From assembly GCF_021310995.1 (NCBI RefSeq), contig NZ_CP054151.1:847501-911500 (forward strand): a stretch of DNA of 64,000 bases. Direction: 5' to 3'. Below are positions 54,899 to 63,441 of the stretch, one piece after another; within the stretch, counting starts at the first letter, position 1; each line of letters starts with the position of its first letter. Position numbers and translations under genes: made by a program. Origin of the DNA: Agrobacterium vaccinii (lineage in GTDB: Bacteria; Pseudomonadota; Alphaproteobacteria; Rhizobiales; Rhizobiaceae). The notes under the pieces are model-generated. The model was not told where the DNA came from. It worked only from the letters and a program-made list of their open reading frames with translations, and made no database searches.

Positions 54899-56908
54899 GT
54901 GGAACAGGCAAATACCCAAAACGGCAAGGGCCGATCCAAGGCTTTGTGGGCAACGGTCGCGATTCTGGCGATTGCAGCCGGAGGTATCGTGGGGGCCAAA
55001 GCCTTCTACCAGTCGAAGGTCAACGAACTGGTCGCTCGCAGCGGCGCAACGACCGGTTCCGTAGAGGTCGATTTTCTCGGCCAGGTTCATATTCGTGATC
55101 TGACACTCCCGCTTCAAGATGGCAAAAACATCCGCATTGCCGCCGTTGACGGTCGTCCAAAGCTTCCCTTTCTGGATGGCGCACTGGAGTTGAGCAACAT
55201 CGATATCGATGTGCCGACCGGCAAAATCTCGATGCCCCATGCACGCGTCGAAAACGCCGCCTTCGAGAAAATTGCACCAGCATCCGGCGAGGCGAACGCC
55301 CATTCCCTGCCCAGACGCATCGAAGGCTTTTCCGCGAGCCGAATTTCGACGCCTGACGTCACCCTCACGCAGTCCATCGCGACGACCGAGCAGAAAACCA
55401 TCTACAAAGATGTTGCGTTTTCCGACATCGCAGATGGCCGCATCGCCCGCTATTCCAGCGAAACCGGCAGCTACGACATCAAGATGAGCCTGCCGGATGC
55501 CAACGGTGCCATGGCGGAAAAGCACGTAGTCGTTTCTACAGGTGCCATTACAGGTCAGGACTTCGATCTCGCTTATCTCGCTCGCCTCTACACGGAAAAA
55601 GCTGGTCCTGACGACAAGGAACCGAAGCCCCTCTACGGCCCTCTGTCCATCAAGAACATTTCTTTCAAGGAAGGCGACAGCCAATTCAGCTACGACGAGA
55701 TCCGCAGCGATGGTTTTACCGCCCGCATGCCAGCAGAGCCGCTTCTGGACACATTGAAGGAACTGACGACAACCAAAAAGCCGGATGAACTGTCACCGCA
55801 GGAGCGCCAGGCACTGGTTGCCAAGGCCGTCTCTCTCGCTGACATGATTGGCAAGAGCAACATTCAGTTGCTGGGCCTCAAGGCGGAAGGACCGGATACA
55901 AGCGCCGGGTCCACCGGAAAGCGGATCAAGGCGTCCGTTGATCGTCTCGAGATGCAGATGGATAACCGCAAGCTCGACTTCGGCCTTCACGGCATGTCCT
56001 TTGGTAGTGGCGACGACAAGATCGAAGTCGCCGAGGCCAGTCTCAAGGGCTTCGACTGGGGTTCTACACTGGAGAGTCTGACCCAAATCGTCGGGCTCGA
56101 TGAAACACAAATCCAGAACTTCCCCTTCAATCGACTTATACCGGAGCTGGGCAAGGTCCGCGTCGCCGGCATCAACGTCGATTTCATCGCGCCTGAAACG
56201 GCTGGAGAAGAGCCCCCCGGCGCGCCTGAGCGGGTCAAGTTCGCGCTGAAGAATTTCGAGATGGGACTGACGAAGCCCTTCAACGGTATCCCCACCGATA
56301 TCGAGATCAAGCAGGACGATCTCACGGTTCCCATCCCGGCGGATTCGACGGACGAAGCTTTCGTCGAGGCGCGCAAGCTGGGTCTTGAATCCTTCACAAT
56401 GTCCTATGCGCTTTCTAGTGGCTGGGACCAGCCGAACAACAATCTGGTGATCCGGCAGATCTCGCTGAGCGGCAAGGATTTCGGCAGCATCAATGTCTCA
56501 GGTCTGATCAGCGGCTTCACGGAAGAATTCTTCGCCTTCGACACGGGCCGCGCTCAGGCCGCACTCTTCGGCCTTGCCGGTCGCGAAATGACATTCACGA
56601 TCAAGGACGAAGGCATGATGGCCAAGGCGATCAAGCTTTATGCCCTGCAAAACGAGGTCACCGAAGATGAAGTGCGGGGCTTGATGGCGTTGGTGGTGAA
56701 TGTAACGCTGCAACAACTCGCAGCCGAACAACCAAAGCTGCGCAGTGCGGTCGATGCACTGTTGCGCTTCATCAGCACACCGGGAACGCTCACGGTCACT
56801 GTCAAATCCAACGGCCCTAATGGTCTGGGTCTGCTTGACCTCGTCGCAGCGTCCAACGATCCGCTGCTTCTTCTGGACAAGGTTGATATTCAGGCAACAG
56901 CCGAGTAA
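54899..56908 (+). CDS. Membrane-anchored protein of unknown function
   Basis: I do not recognise this 669-residue protein. It begins with a short polar stretch and one hydrophobic helix (about residues 16-33, WATVAILAIAAGGIVGAKAF), so most of it is probably periplasmic and tethered to the inner membrane. The body is rich in short polar strands and repeated -DIxVPTGK-, -VRVAGINVDF- style segments, which recall AsmA/TamB-like beta-rich proteins only loosely. A GTG start at 54899 has AGGA eight bases upstream. It is alone on its strand between a hairpin and a convergent fasciclin gene. Confidence 0.75.
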   Translation: MEQANTQNGKGRSKALWATVAILAIAAGGIVGAKAFYQSKVNELVARSGATTGSVEVDFLGQVHIRDLTLPLQDGKNIRIAAVDGRPKLPFLDGALELSNIDIDVPTGKISMPHARVENAAFEKIAPASGEANAHSLPRRIEGFSASRISTPDVTLTQSIATTEQKTIYKDVAFSDIADGRIARYSSETGSYDIKMSLPDANGAMAEKHVVVSTGAITGQDFDLAYLARLYTEKAGPDDKEPKPLYGPLSIKNISFKEGDSQFSYDEIRSDGFTARMPAEPLLDTLKELTTTKKPDELSPQERQALVAKAVSLADMIGKSNIQLLGLKAEGPDTSAGSTGKRIKASVDRLEMQMDNRKLDFGLHGMSFGSGDDKIEVAEASLKGFDWGSTLESLTQIVGLDETQIQNFPFNRLIPELGKVRVAGINVDFIAPETAGEEPPGAPERVKFALKNFEMGLTKPFNGIPTDIEIKQDDLTVPIPADSTDEAFVEARKLGLESFTMSYALSSGWDQPNNNLVIRQISLSGKDFGSINVSGLISGFTEEFFAFDTGRAQAALFGLAGREMTFTIKDEGMMAKAIKLYALQNEVTEDEVRGLMALVVNVTLQQLAAEQPKLRSAVDALLRFISTPGTLTVTVKSNGPNGLGLLDLVAASNDPLLLLDKVDIQATAE

Positions 56909-56982
56909 ACTGGCTGGCATTTTAGTGTTGCAACACGGCACCATGCGTTTGGGGGAACGCAGGGTGCCGTGTGCCATCGGTT

Positions 56983-57540
56983 CTACATCTTAGGCAGCAG
57001 AACCTTGTCGATGACGTGGATGACGCCATTCGATTGCTTCACATCGGCGATGGTGACATGCGCCACGGTGCCGTTTTCGTCGGTCAATGTGATCTTGTTC
57101 ATGCTTTCCTTGGCCTTCAGAATGCAGCCACCAACGGTTTTCACGTCGTGGGTGCCGCCATCATCCTTGATCATCTTTTCGATGGCCTTCGACATGGCGT
57201 CAGCAGCAACAACGTGACAGGTGAGGATTTTGGTCAGCTTGGCCTTGTTTTCAGGCTTCAGCAATGTCTCGACGGTGCCCTTTGGCAAGGCAGCGAAGGC
57301 TTCGTTGGTGGGTGCAAACACCGTGAACGGGCCCTTGCCCTCCAGTGTCTCGACCAGACCGGCGGCCTTGACGGCGGCGACCAGCGTCGTGTGATCCTTG
57401 GAGTTGACGGCGTTTTCAACGATGTTCTTGTTTTCATACATGGCAGCGCCGCCGACCATCGGGTTCTTGGCTTGTGCTGCAAATGCGACGGTTGAAACGG
57501 CTGCGGCAAGCGCTATCATGCGCAGGCTGGACTTCATCAT
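56983..57540 (-). CDS. Secreted fasciclin-domain protein
   Basis: This 185-residue protein has a signal peptide (about residues 1-23, VAFAAQA-KN) and one fasciclin (FAS1) domain: TVFAPTNEAFAALPKGTVETLL as the H1 motif and VIHVIDKVLLP as the H2 motif. FAS1 proteins act in adhesion or cell-surface contacts. The ATG at 57540 has GGAGA seven bases upstream. It is 114 bases downstream of an anti-sigma gene on the same strand, so it is a likely target of that sigma factor. Confidence 0.92.
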   Translation of the reverse strand: MMKSSLRMIALAAAVSTVAFAAQAKNPMVGGAAMYENKNIVENAVNSKDHTTLVAAVKAAGLVETLEGKGPFTVFAPTNEAFAALPKGTVETLLKPENKAKLTKILTCHVVAADAMSKAIEKMIKDDGGTHDVKTVGGCILKAKESMNKITLTDENGTVAHVTIADVKQSNGVIHVIDKVLLPKM

Positions 57541-57654
57541 GGCGTTATCTCCTCTGGTTCCGCCAATCGTCACGAGCGTTTTTGCAAGTGACGTATCCGG
57601 TACATGAGAAGCTACGGATGATGTTCAGCCAAAGTTTCAGCCTTGACGTTTTTT

Positions 57655-58371
57655 TTAAAGCTGGCGCGTCGTTCCACTGCCAAGGATGGGTCCCGTCGGC
57701 TTGCCCGTGGGAGATCCACCATAGGGCTCAAGGCTGACGGCCAGTGTTACACCATCGCGCATCTGGTCCCGCATATCCGCGGGAATGATCATCTCCGCAT
57801 CGCTTTTCGGATCGAAAACGCCCAATGAATGCGGCGTGCCATCCGGTTTGACCATCCACAGCTCCAGAGACTTTTGCGACGTCTCGCCAGCCGCCATCGG
57901 CGTCAGCGCCATCCGCCCGGAGCCCGCATCATAGGACACCATCAGCGCCATGGGAGCGTCGGGGGATGAAAGCTCTGCCATATAGGAAATACGCGATTGC
58001 TGGGGTAATGTTACGAAGGAGACAGCCACGATGATTGCACAGGCCGTCGTCAGCGCGCTGAGCCCGCGCCAGAATAGAAGCGACCCCCACAGGGATGGCA
58101 TGAGACCCCCTGCAGCCGCGCCGGTCTGTCCAAACAGGCGGGCCTCAATGGCTGTATAGGTCGAAGCATTCGGCGAAACAGGCTGATAGTCGTCATTCAG
58201 ACTTGAAAACCGTGCTTCCCACTGGTGGACCTGCTGAGCGAATGCCTCATCGGAACGCATGCGTCTTTCCACCTGCTGGCGGTCGCTGAGGGACAGCACG
58301 CCAAGCACATACTCGGCAACGATGATATCGTCCCGGTGAATGTCTCCATTGCTGTCGTCAGGTTCTGTCAT
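57655..58371 (-). CDS. Anti-sigma factor, RskA-like
   Basis: This 238-residue protein has a cytoplasmic N-terminal part (DDIIVAEYVLGVLSLSDRQQVERRM), one transmembrane helix around residues 95-118 and an extracytoplasmic RskA-type domain with GRMALTPMAAGETSQKSLELWMVKPDG and PHSLGVF. No zinc-ligand Cys/His set is visible, so it is not a classic ZAS protein. Its start overlaps the sigma gene stop by four bases, as usual for a cognate pair. It should hold the sigma factor at the membrane until a signal arrives. Confidence 0.9.
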   Translation of the reverse strand: MTEPDDSNGDIHRDDIIVAEYVLGVLSLSDRQQVERRMRSDEAFAQQVHQWEARFSSLNDDYQPVSPNASTYTAIEARLFGQTGAAAGGLMPSLWGSLLFWRGLSALTTACAIIVAVSFVTLPQQSRISYMAELSSPDAPMALMVSYDAGSGRMALTPMAAGETSQKSLELWMVKPDGTPHSLGVFDPKSDAEMIIPADMRDQMRDGVTLAVSLEPYGGSPTGKPTGPILGSGTTRQL

Positions 58372-58907
58372 CGCTCCATGCACTCTTTCAGCTTGATGAG
58401 GCTGCGCCTCAACCACGTTCGCATCGTATTCAAGGGTACGTCATAACTCTCGGCAAGCTCCTGATAGGTCATGCCCTCCAGATAGGCCTGCCGAACGGCC
58501 TTTGCTTTGTTGTCCTCCAACTCGCCAAGACAGAGGTCAATTCCCCGGCCCGTATCCTTGCGCAGCAGCGTCTGCTCCGGGTTGGGCGCAGTTTCGACCA
58601 GTTCCGGCCCGTCGCTCAGTTCGCTGGCAACGGGTTTGCGCGCCCTGATCATGTCGATGGCTGTGTTGCGTGCAATTGCTGCCATCCATACCTCGGCTGT
58701 GCCCGTCGCGGCGGAAAACTGTCGTGCACGCTGCCATATCTTCACATAGACCTCCTGCAACGCTTCATCGGCGTCCGTGCGGTCTTTAAGTATACGAAGG
58801 CATATGGAGAAAAGTTTCGGGCTCGTTCGCGTGTAGAGCGAAGCGAATGCTTTCCGATCAGACAGGGCAACAAGGCCGATCACCATATCAAGATCGTCTT
58901 GCCGCAT
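58368..58907 (-). CDS. ECF-type RNA polymerase sigma factor (SigK-like)
   Basis: This is a 179-residue sigma factor with region 2 (YTRTSPKLFSICLRILKDRTDADEALQEVYVKIWQ) and region 4 (QAYLEGMTYQELAESYDVPLNTMRTWLRRSLIKLKECM). I place the start at 58907 because GGTGGG lies about seven bases upstream; 58913 is a close alternative. With the overlapping RskA-like anti-sigma gene and the fasciclin gene it repeats the SigK-RskA-fasciclin arrangement known from mycobacteria. It probably controls its own operon and the fasciclin gene. A 248-base gap upstream of the start shows no gene. Confidence 0.9.
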   Translation of the reverse strand: MRQDDLDMVIGLVALSDRKAFASLYTRTSPKLFSICLRILKDRTDADEALQEVYVKIWQRARQFSAATGTAEVWMAAIARNTAIDMIRARKPVASELSDGPELVETAPNPEQTLLRKDTGRGIDLCLGELEDNKAKAVRQAYLEGMTYQELAESYDVPLNTMRTWLRRSLIKLKECMER

Positions 58908-59155
58908 TTCCATGCCCACCAAAGCGCCACTATGGCCTGCAAGCTGGCAGGGAAACCGTAAAAAGGCAAGCACTCATGCCGTTGCAGCCCATCCAGACTG
59001 GGAGCACGCTATTCGGGACATTACTCGGATTGTGCATTAACCGCCATCTGGGGACTGGGGCAGACTGTCGCATATGGAACAGCATGCAGACCAGCCCGGA
59101 AAACCGGGCCGATCATCTTCATGACCTTGGCGCTACGCCTATCTTCGACGCAGCG

Positions 59156-60145
59156 TCAGTCCATCTGAACGTTTGCGTCCTTGACGACCGGTCCCCACTT
59201 GGCGATTTCTTCCGAGACATGCGTCTTCAATTCTTCCGGTGTCGATGCGACAATCTGAGCACTGAAATCGGCCATGCGAGCCGCGACGCCGGGATCTGCG
59301 AGTGCTTTTTTCGCAGCCGCATTCAGCCGGTCTATGGCTTCGGTTGGTGTGCCGGTAGGCGCAAACAGTGCGTTCCAAGTGTAGGTCTCATAGCCGGGCA
59401 CGGTTTCGGCAATAGTCGGTACGTCAGGGAAGGACGATGCTCTTTCCGCCGTGGTCACGCCCAGCGCACGCAAGGTACCGGATTTGATGTGTCCCGATGA
59501 CGACGGGAGATTGTCGAACATGATGGAAACCTGGTTTCCAAGCAGATCGTTCAGCGCGGGACCGGACCCTTTGTAGGGAACGTGCTGCATGGAAACGCCT
59601 GTCATGCTCTTGAACAGCTCACCCGACAGGTGAAGCGGGGTGCCGTTACCGGAGGAGGCATAAGCATATTTGTCCGGCTCAGCCTTCAGCAGCGCGACCA
59701 GTTCGGCAACCGTGTTCACAGGAAGCTGCGGATTGACCACCAGTACATTGGGAACGACGACCAGCAGCGAGATCGGCGCGAAGTCTTTTTCGGGATCATA
59801 CGGTTTGGTTTTGAGGATGAGAGGGTTGAGCGCATGCGTTGCGACAGTGCCCATCAGTACCGTGTATCCGTCAGGCTCGGCTCTGGCAACTCTGTCGGCA
59901 CCGAGATTGCCGCCTGCCCCGGCGATATTTTCAACGATGACCTGCTGGCCCAGATCATCCCCCATTTTCTGCGCGATGACGCGGGCAACCACATCGGTCG
60001 AACCGCCCGCAGCGAAAGGAACAACGAGCGTTATTGCCCGGTCTGGAAAACCCTGCGCGTGAGCCACAGTGCCCACCGAGAAAAGTGAGACTGCAGACGC
60101 TGCAAGAGCCATGGCAGTGCGCCGTGTAATAAGTCGATACGTCAT
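59156..60145 (-). CDS. TctC/Bug-family periplasmic solute-binding protein
   Basis: This 329-residue protein has an Arg-rich N-terminus and signal peptide (TYRLITRRTAMALAASAVSLFSVGTVAHAQ) with a possible twin-arginine look, then the Bug fold: FPDRAITLVVPFAAGGSTDVVARVIAQKM, GAGGNLGADRVARAEPDGYT and VPYKGSGPALNDLLGNQVSIMFDN. It should bind a carboxylate for a tripartite tricarboxylate transporter, but no tctA or tctB gene is in the window. The ATG at 60145 has a full AGGAGG four bases upstream. Confidence 0.9.
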   Translation of the reverse strand: MTYRLITRRTAMALAASAVSLFSVGTVAHAQGFPDRAITLVVPFAAGGSTDVVARVIAQKMGDDLGQQVIVENIAGAGGNLGADRVARAEPDGYTVLMGTVATHALNPLILKTKPYDPEKDFAPISLLVVVPNVLVVNPQLPVNTVAELVALLKAEPDKYAYASSGNGTPLHLSGELFKSMTGVSMQHVPYKGSGPALNDLLGNQVSIMFDNLPSSSGHIKSGTLRALGVTTAERASSFPDVPTIAETVPGYETYTWNALFAPTGTPTEAIDRLNAAAKKALADPGVAARMADFSAQIVASTPEELKTHVSEEIAKWGPVVKDANVQMD

Positions 60146-60248
60146 TGAACCTCCTATGAGTGGCCTCCCCGCCACCGGGCCATAGTAGCTCAACCTGTGC
60201 TGAGGGCAAGCATGAGCTTACCCGTGGTTTTCAACCATCCCGGGGTCG

Positions 60249-60863
60249 TCAGATCATCATCCGCTTGGCATGCTCGTGAACCGCGCGGAATGCGGCCTCG
60301 GCACCGGCAATGGCACGGTCTTCTTCTTCTGCGGTGAGTTCAATTGCGTCAAGCGCTGCAACAAAGGTGCGCCAGTGCAGACCACGCCCTTCCGGTGCCC
60401 CTGCCAGATGGCGTGCGCCAAAGGTTTCGTCGAGCCCGAGCTTTGCAGCATCCTTCAACAGAAAAGCAGCACCGAGGTTCGATCCTTCGATGACATAGAG
60501 CCATCCTAAAGCCTCTGGCAGGTCGAAATCCGCGTCATTGATGTTGAACCGCGTGGACTGTGTTTCCGGTGTCGAAATGCTCAAGTCGTTCAAGTCCTGC
60601 ACGATGAAAGCAAGACGCCTGCGGCCTTTCAAGTCCGGCAGAAGCCCATCCAGCGTTTCGTTCGAGAACAAAGCATCAAGATCACTGTGAAAGAGGTACT
60701 GCGTCTGGACGAACTTGCCGAAATTTTCACGGCTTTCGAAGGGTTTCGCAGCCATGATGAAACCGTCCAGAGCCTCGTGAGCAGCCCGTGTCGCGGCCTT
60801 CAGGCGCTTGGTGCGGCTTGGTTCTATCTGGTGCAGGTCTACGGCCAGTCCGGCAGCGATCAT
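60249..60863 (-). CDS. Biliverdin-producing heme oxygenase
   Basis: This 204-residue protein is of the bacterial heme oxygenase size. ATRAAHEALDGFI carries the proximal heme-ligand His, and LGWLYVIEGSNLGAAFLLKDA matches the distal-helix glycine region. It opens heme to biliverdin, CO and iron. Such enzymes either supply bilin to bacteriophytochromes or release iron; no phytochrome gene adjoins it. It has its own promoter and lies between a TctC gene and the replication genes. Confidence 0.86.
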   Translation of the reverse strand: MIAAGLAVDLHQIEPSRTKRLKAATRAAHEALDGFIMAAKPFESRENFGKFVQTQYLFHSDLDALFSNETLDGLLPDLKGRRRLAFIVQDLNDLSISTPETQSTRFNINDADFDLPEALGWLYVIEGSNLGAAFLLKDAAKLGLDETFGARHLAGAPEGRGLHWRTFVAALDAIELTAEEEDRAIAGAEAAFRAVHEHAKRMMI

Positions 60864-60893
60864 TGGTTCTTCCTTATCATCTCTATTTCAGTC

Positions 60894-60922
60894 GACATAA
60901 AAATCTTTCAGTAGCGAGTCAA
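60894..60922 (-). promoter_or_regulatory. Promoter of the heme oxygenase gene
   Basis: Read on the minus strand, TTGACT (60922-60917) and TATGTC (60899-60894) are separated by 17 bases, about 30 bases before the start codon. I found no clear iron-responsive operator (TGA-N9-TCA or similar) at the promoter. Confidence 0.5.
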
Positions 60923-60965
60923 CATTATTACTGACTTCACGGAATGGGGCACTCATCCAGTTTCG

Positions 60966-62234
60966 CTACTGCAAACTTGGTTCAAACTTTGATGATAATT
61001 GTGTCCGTAACAACGCCATGAGCATGGGTTTGATTGAGAATTGGCGGGATAGCGCTTTTTCCGTCAGCGTTCGCAGATAACCGCCCGGGGATTGAATGGT
61101 TGCTGATTTTTCTAATATACACGCTATGATTGCTGTTGCTGCATGTACGCCCATGGCTCTTTCCGCGTCATCATAGGCCGACTGGCTGATCGACAGCATG
61201 TTTCTGACCACTTTACCGGCATGCTGCATCTCCTGCCAGCTTCTGACAGCGCCATTCGGGCCATAGAGCGATATTTCCGGGCATGCATTGATCACGGTCT
61301 GCAGATCGAAGCCTTCCTGTCTTTGGACAGATTTGGTCTCTGTGCGGTTAGCTTCATCCAGTTTTTCAAAAGCCAGCTTCCTTTCCACAGGCTGAGTGTT
61401 TTCAGTTTTTCCCGCAGACTTATCCACATGCACCGTTTCAAAAATAGATTCGGATTCTGAACTCTGTATAAGCCGCTCATTTTGATAGGCATTGGCGCTT
61501 ATTTTTTGAATTTCTATGTGTTTTTCCAGTCGGTTAGCCATCTCATTGCGCAAAATCGTCAAATCTTCGAGTACGAGCGTCAGATGCGGCGCTTTCGATT
61601 TGCGATCCAAGGATGATTTGAGCGTGAAATAGCGCGTTTGAAACTTTGACCAGTCACCGTCTGCATTTTCTTCGAGTGCGATTTCGGCGAACTTGATGAT
61701 GTCACGTCGGCATAGGCTAATTTTTTCCCGCAGGCGCTGAAGTTCAAGCCTGTCGTCAACGACTTGTCTTGCAATTGCTTGGATTTCATCTGCACGGGTG
61801 ATCAGTGGCGCGAGTGAAAAACCGAAGGCATCGCTGATACCGCCGCTTCGATCTTTGCGCGCATAACGCTTTCCGTTGGGGCTATCCTTGCGCAGAATAA
61901 GACCTGCATCGACCAGGGCCGCGAGATGACGCCGCAACGTTTGCTCTGGCATGCCGTGGGCGCGCAGGGAAAGTTGCTGGTTGGACGGAAAGACGACTAA
62001 GCCATTTTCTTCCGACAGCTCTGCCTTTGGATAAAAGCTGATCAGAGCGTTCAGGACCGCCAGCGATCTATCGCTTACGCCCAGCAGAGGTCGTGCTTCG
62101 CAAGTCGCGCGAAACATCTTCCATTTGTCGATAGACCTGTTGGGGTCAACCGTTTTCGATGCGAACTGACTTGCCAAACGGCCAAGGGATAACCCCCGCC
62201 GCCCGAAAGGCGTCGCTACAATGTCGCTATTCAT
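60966..62234 (-). CDS. repC: Replication initiator RepC
   Basis: This 422-residue protein has the RepC opening MNSDIVATPFGRRGLSLGRLASQF, a winged-helix DNA-binding N-terminal domain with LSLRAHGMPEQTLRRHLAALVDAGLILRKDSPNGKRYARK, and a C-terminal domain that ends in the typical IQSPGGYLRTLTEKA segment. RepC starts replication of repABC plasmids; in studied relatives the origin lies within the repC gene. The ATG at 62234 is preferred over an upstream TTG at 62249 because AAGGTGAGAG precedes it. Expression is expected to be held down by the counter-transcribed RNA upstream. Confidence 0.95.
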   Translation of the reverse strand: MNSDIVATPFGRRGLSLGRLASQFASKTVDPNRSIDKWKMFRATCEARPLLGVSDRSLAVLNALISFYPKAELSEENGLVVFPSNQQLSLRAHGMPEQTLRRHLAALVDAGLILRKDSPNGKRYARKDRSGGISDAFGFSLAPLITRADEIQAIARQVVDDRLELQRLREKISLCRRDIIKFAEIALEENADGDWSKFQTRYFTLKSSLDRKSKAPHLTLVLEDLTILRNEMANRLEKHIEIQKISANAYQNERLIQSSESESIFETVHVDKSAGKTENTQPVERKLAFEKLDEANRTETKSVQRQEGFDLQTVINACPEISLYGPNGAVRSWQEMQHAGKVVRNMLSISQSAYDDAERAMGVHAATAIIACILEKSATIQSPGGYLRTLTEKALSRQFSIKPMLMALLRTQLSSKFEPSLQ

Positions 62235-62297
62235 GTCTCTCACCTTCAAAAAGGCAAAAGAAAATCGCTCACCGAAGAAATATCGATGCCAAGACTC

Positions 62298-62326
62298 TTG
62301 ACTATGATTCGCGGAAATGAGATTCT
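62298..62326 (+). promoter_or_regulatory. Promoter of the counter-transcribed RNA
   Basis: TTGACT at 62298-62303 and GATTCT at 62321-62326 are 17 bases apart on the plus strand, antisense to the repB-repC message. The start point would be near 62333. Confidence 0.65.
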
Positions 62327-62332
62327 TTGGTT

Positions 62333-62385
62333 GCTTAGATCAAAGAAAGGCTTCCGTGCGGCAACGTTCGGGGGCTTTTTTCTTT
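62333..62385 (+). ncRNA. repABC counter-transcribed RNA (incompatibility RNA)
   Basis: A roughly 50-base RNA is predicted in the repB-repC gap, transcribed opposite to repABC. It ends in an intrinsic terminator: GCTTCCG (62350-62356) pairs with CGGGGGC (62369-62375), an inner GCG/CGT stem is closed by a GCAA tetraloop, and TTTTTTCTTTT follows. Position, direction, promoter and size match the ctRNA of other repABC plasmids, which limits RepC production and sets incompatibility. The exact 5' end is estimated. Confidence 0.8.
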
Positions 62386-62427
62386 TGGGCTTGCTGCTCC
62401 TGTTAATCGTATCAGTTGATATGCGTG

Positions 62428-63441
62428 TTACTGCTTGGCGCGATGCTCTTCGAACAGCGCCTGTAGATGATCCAGAACGAACGCGGCAAACTCCGGCGCT
62501 TGTCTGCGATCGATGGAGATATCGACCCTGTTATCAGTCTCGACGATCTTCGCGAGCTTCTGACCGCTCTGCGTCGAAAGAACACCCGTCTTCTTTGGCT
62601 CGGCTTTAGGCTTTAGAAACTCGAGGATCGATTTGAATTTCTCTTCGGAAGGAAGCTTTTCAACGCTCTCATCGCTGAGATAAGCGCGTGCGGCTTCATT
62701 GACTTTCGACGAGGAAAGCTGCTCTGCCAAATCCATCCAGTTGCGGCGACCCACACCCGGTGCTGGACCGATGCTATCGACGATATCGTCGGGGATACGA
62801 CCGACGACGGACAGCATGTTCGACAGATCGCCTTTGTATAGCGACATCGCAGCCATGATGGTTTCACGCGAGAAACGCATTTGAAGCTTCTGTGCAAAGC
62901 GTGCCTTTTCGATATAACTCAAGTCGCGGCGTTCGTTGTTTTCCTGTCCCTGGGCAACGACGAGCTGCTCATCGGTCAGGTCACGAACAACGGCACGAAC
63001 CGGAATACCAATCTGTGCCACGGCACGAAGACGGCGATGACCGAAGGCCACCTGATAGCGACCCGGATGGTCCGGGTGAGGGCGAACGAGAATAGGAACC
63101 TGCTGTCCCTGCTCACGGATTGCTTCGACAAGACCGACATCCGCTTCGATGGACGATGGCATACGGTCGGGAATAAAGGATGGATCGACATCTGCTGGGT
63201 CGAGAGCGACAATCGTCAGCCCTTCGGCCAGCTTGCGTTCTATCTCTTCCGCGCGCTTGGAACGCTCGGAGACTTCATTCAGCGATTGTCCGATCATTCC
63301 GACCGGCGAATTCACGACATCGGTGACCAGTTCTGGCGAACCAAGGATCGGGCGGATACGCGGGCGTGAACGCTCTGCGGGTGCCTCGTTGTTATCCGTG
63401 GTCTTGCCACCAAGATTTGCGAAGATTTCTTTTCTGCTCAT
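62428..63441 (-). CDS. repB: Plasmid partitioning protein RepB (ParB-type)
   Basis: This 337-residue protein starts MSRKEIFANLGGK, the typical RepB opening, and has a ParB nuclease-like domain (IREQGQQVPILVRPHPDHPGRYQVAFGHRRLRAV) followed by a helix-turn-helix region. It binds parS sites and works with RepA to segregate the plasmid. Its start overlaps the repA stop by four bases. I found no GTTNNCNGCNNAAC-type parS site in the visible part of the locus. Confidence 0.95.
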   Translation of the reverse strand: MSRKEIFANLGGKTTDNNEAPAERSRPRIRPILGSPELVTDVVNSPVGMIGQSLNEVSERSKRAEEIERKLAEGLTIVALDPADVDPSFIPDRMPSSIEADVGLVEAIREQGQQVPILVRPHPDHPGRYQVAFGHRRLRAVAQIGIPVRAVVRDLTDEQLVVAQGQENNERRDLSYIEKARFAQKLQMRFSRETIMAAMSLYKGDLSNMLSVVGRIPDDIVDSIGPAPGVGRRNWMDLAEQLSSSKVNEAARAYLSDESVEKLPSEEKFKSILEFLKPKAEPKKTGVLSTQSGQKLAKIVETDNRVDISIDRRQAPEFAAFVLDHLQALFEEHRAKQ

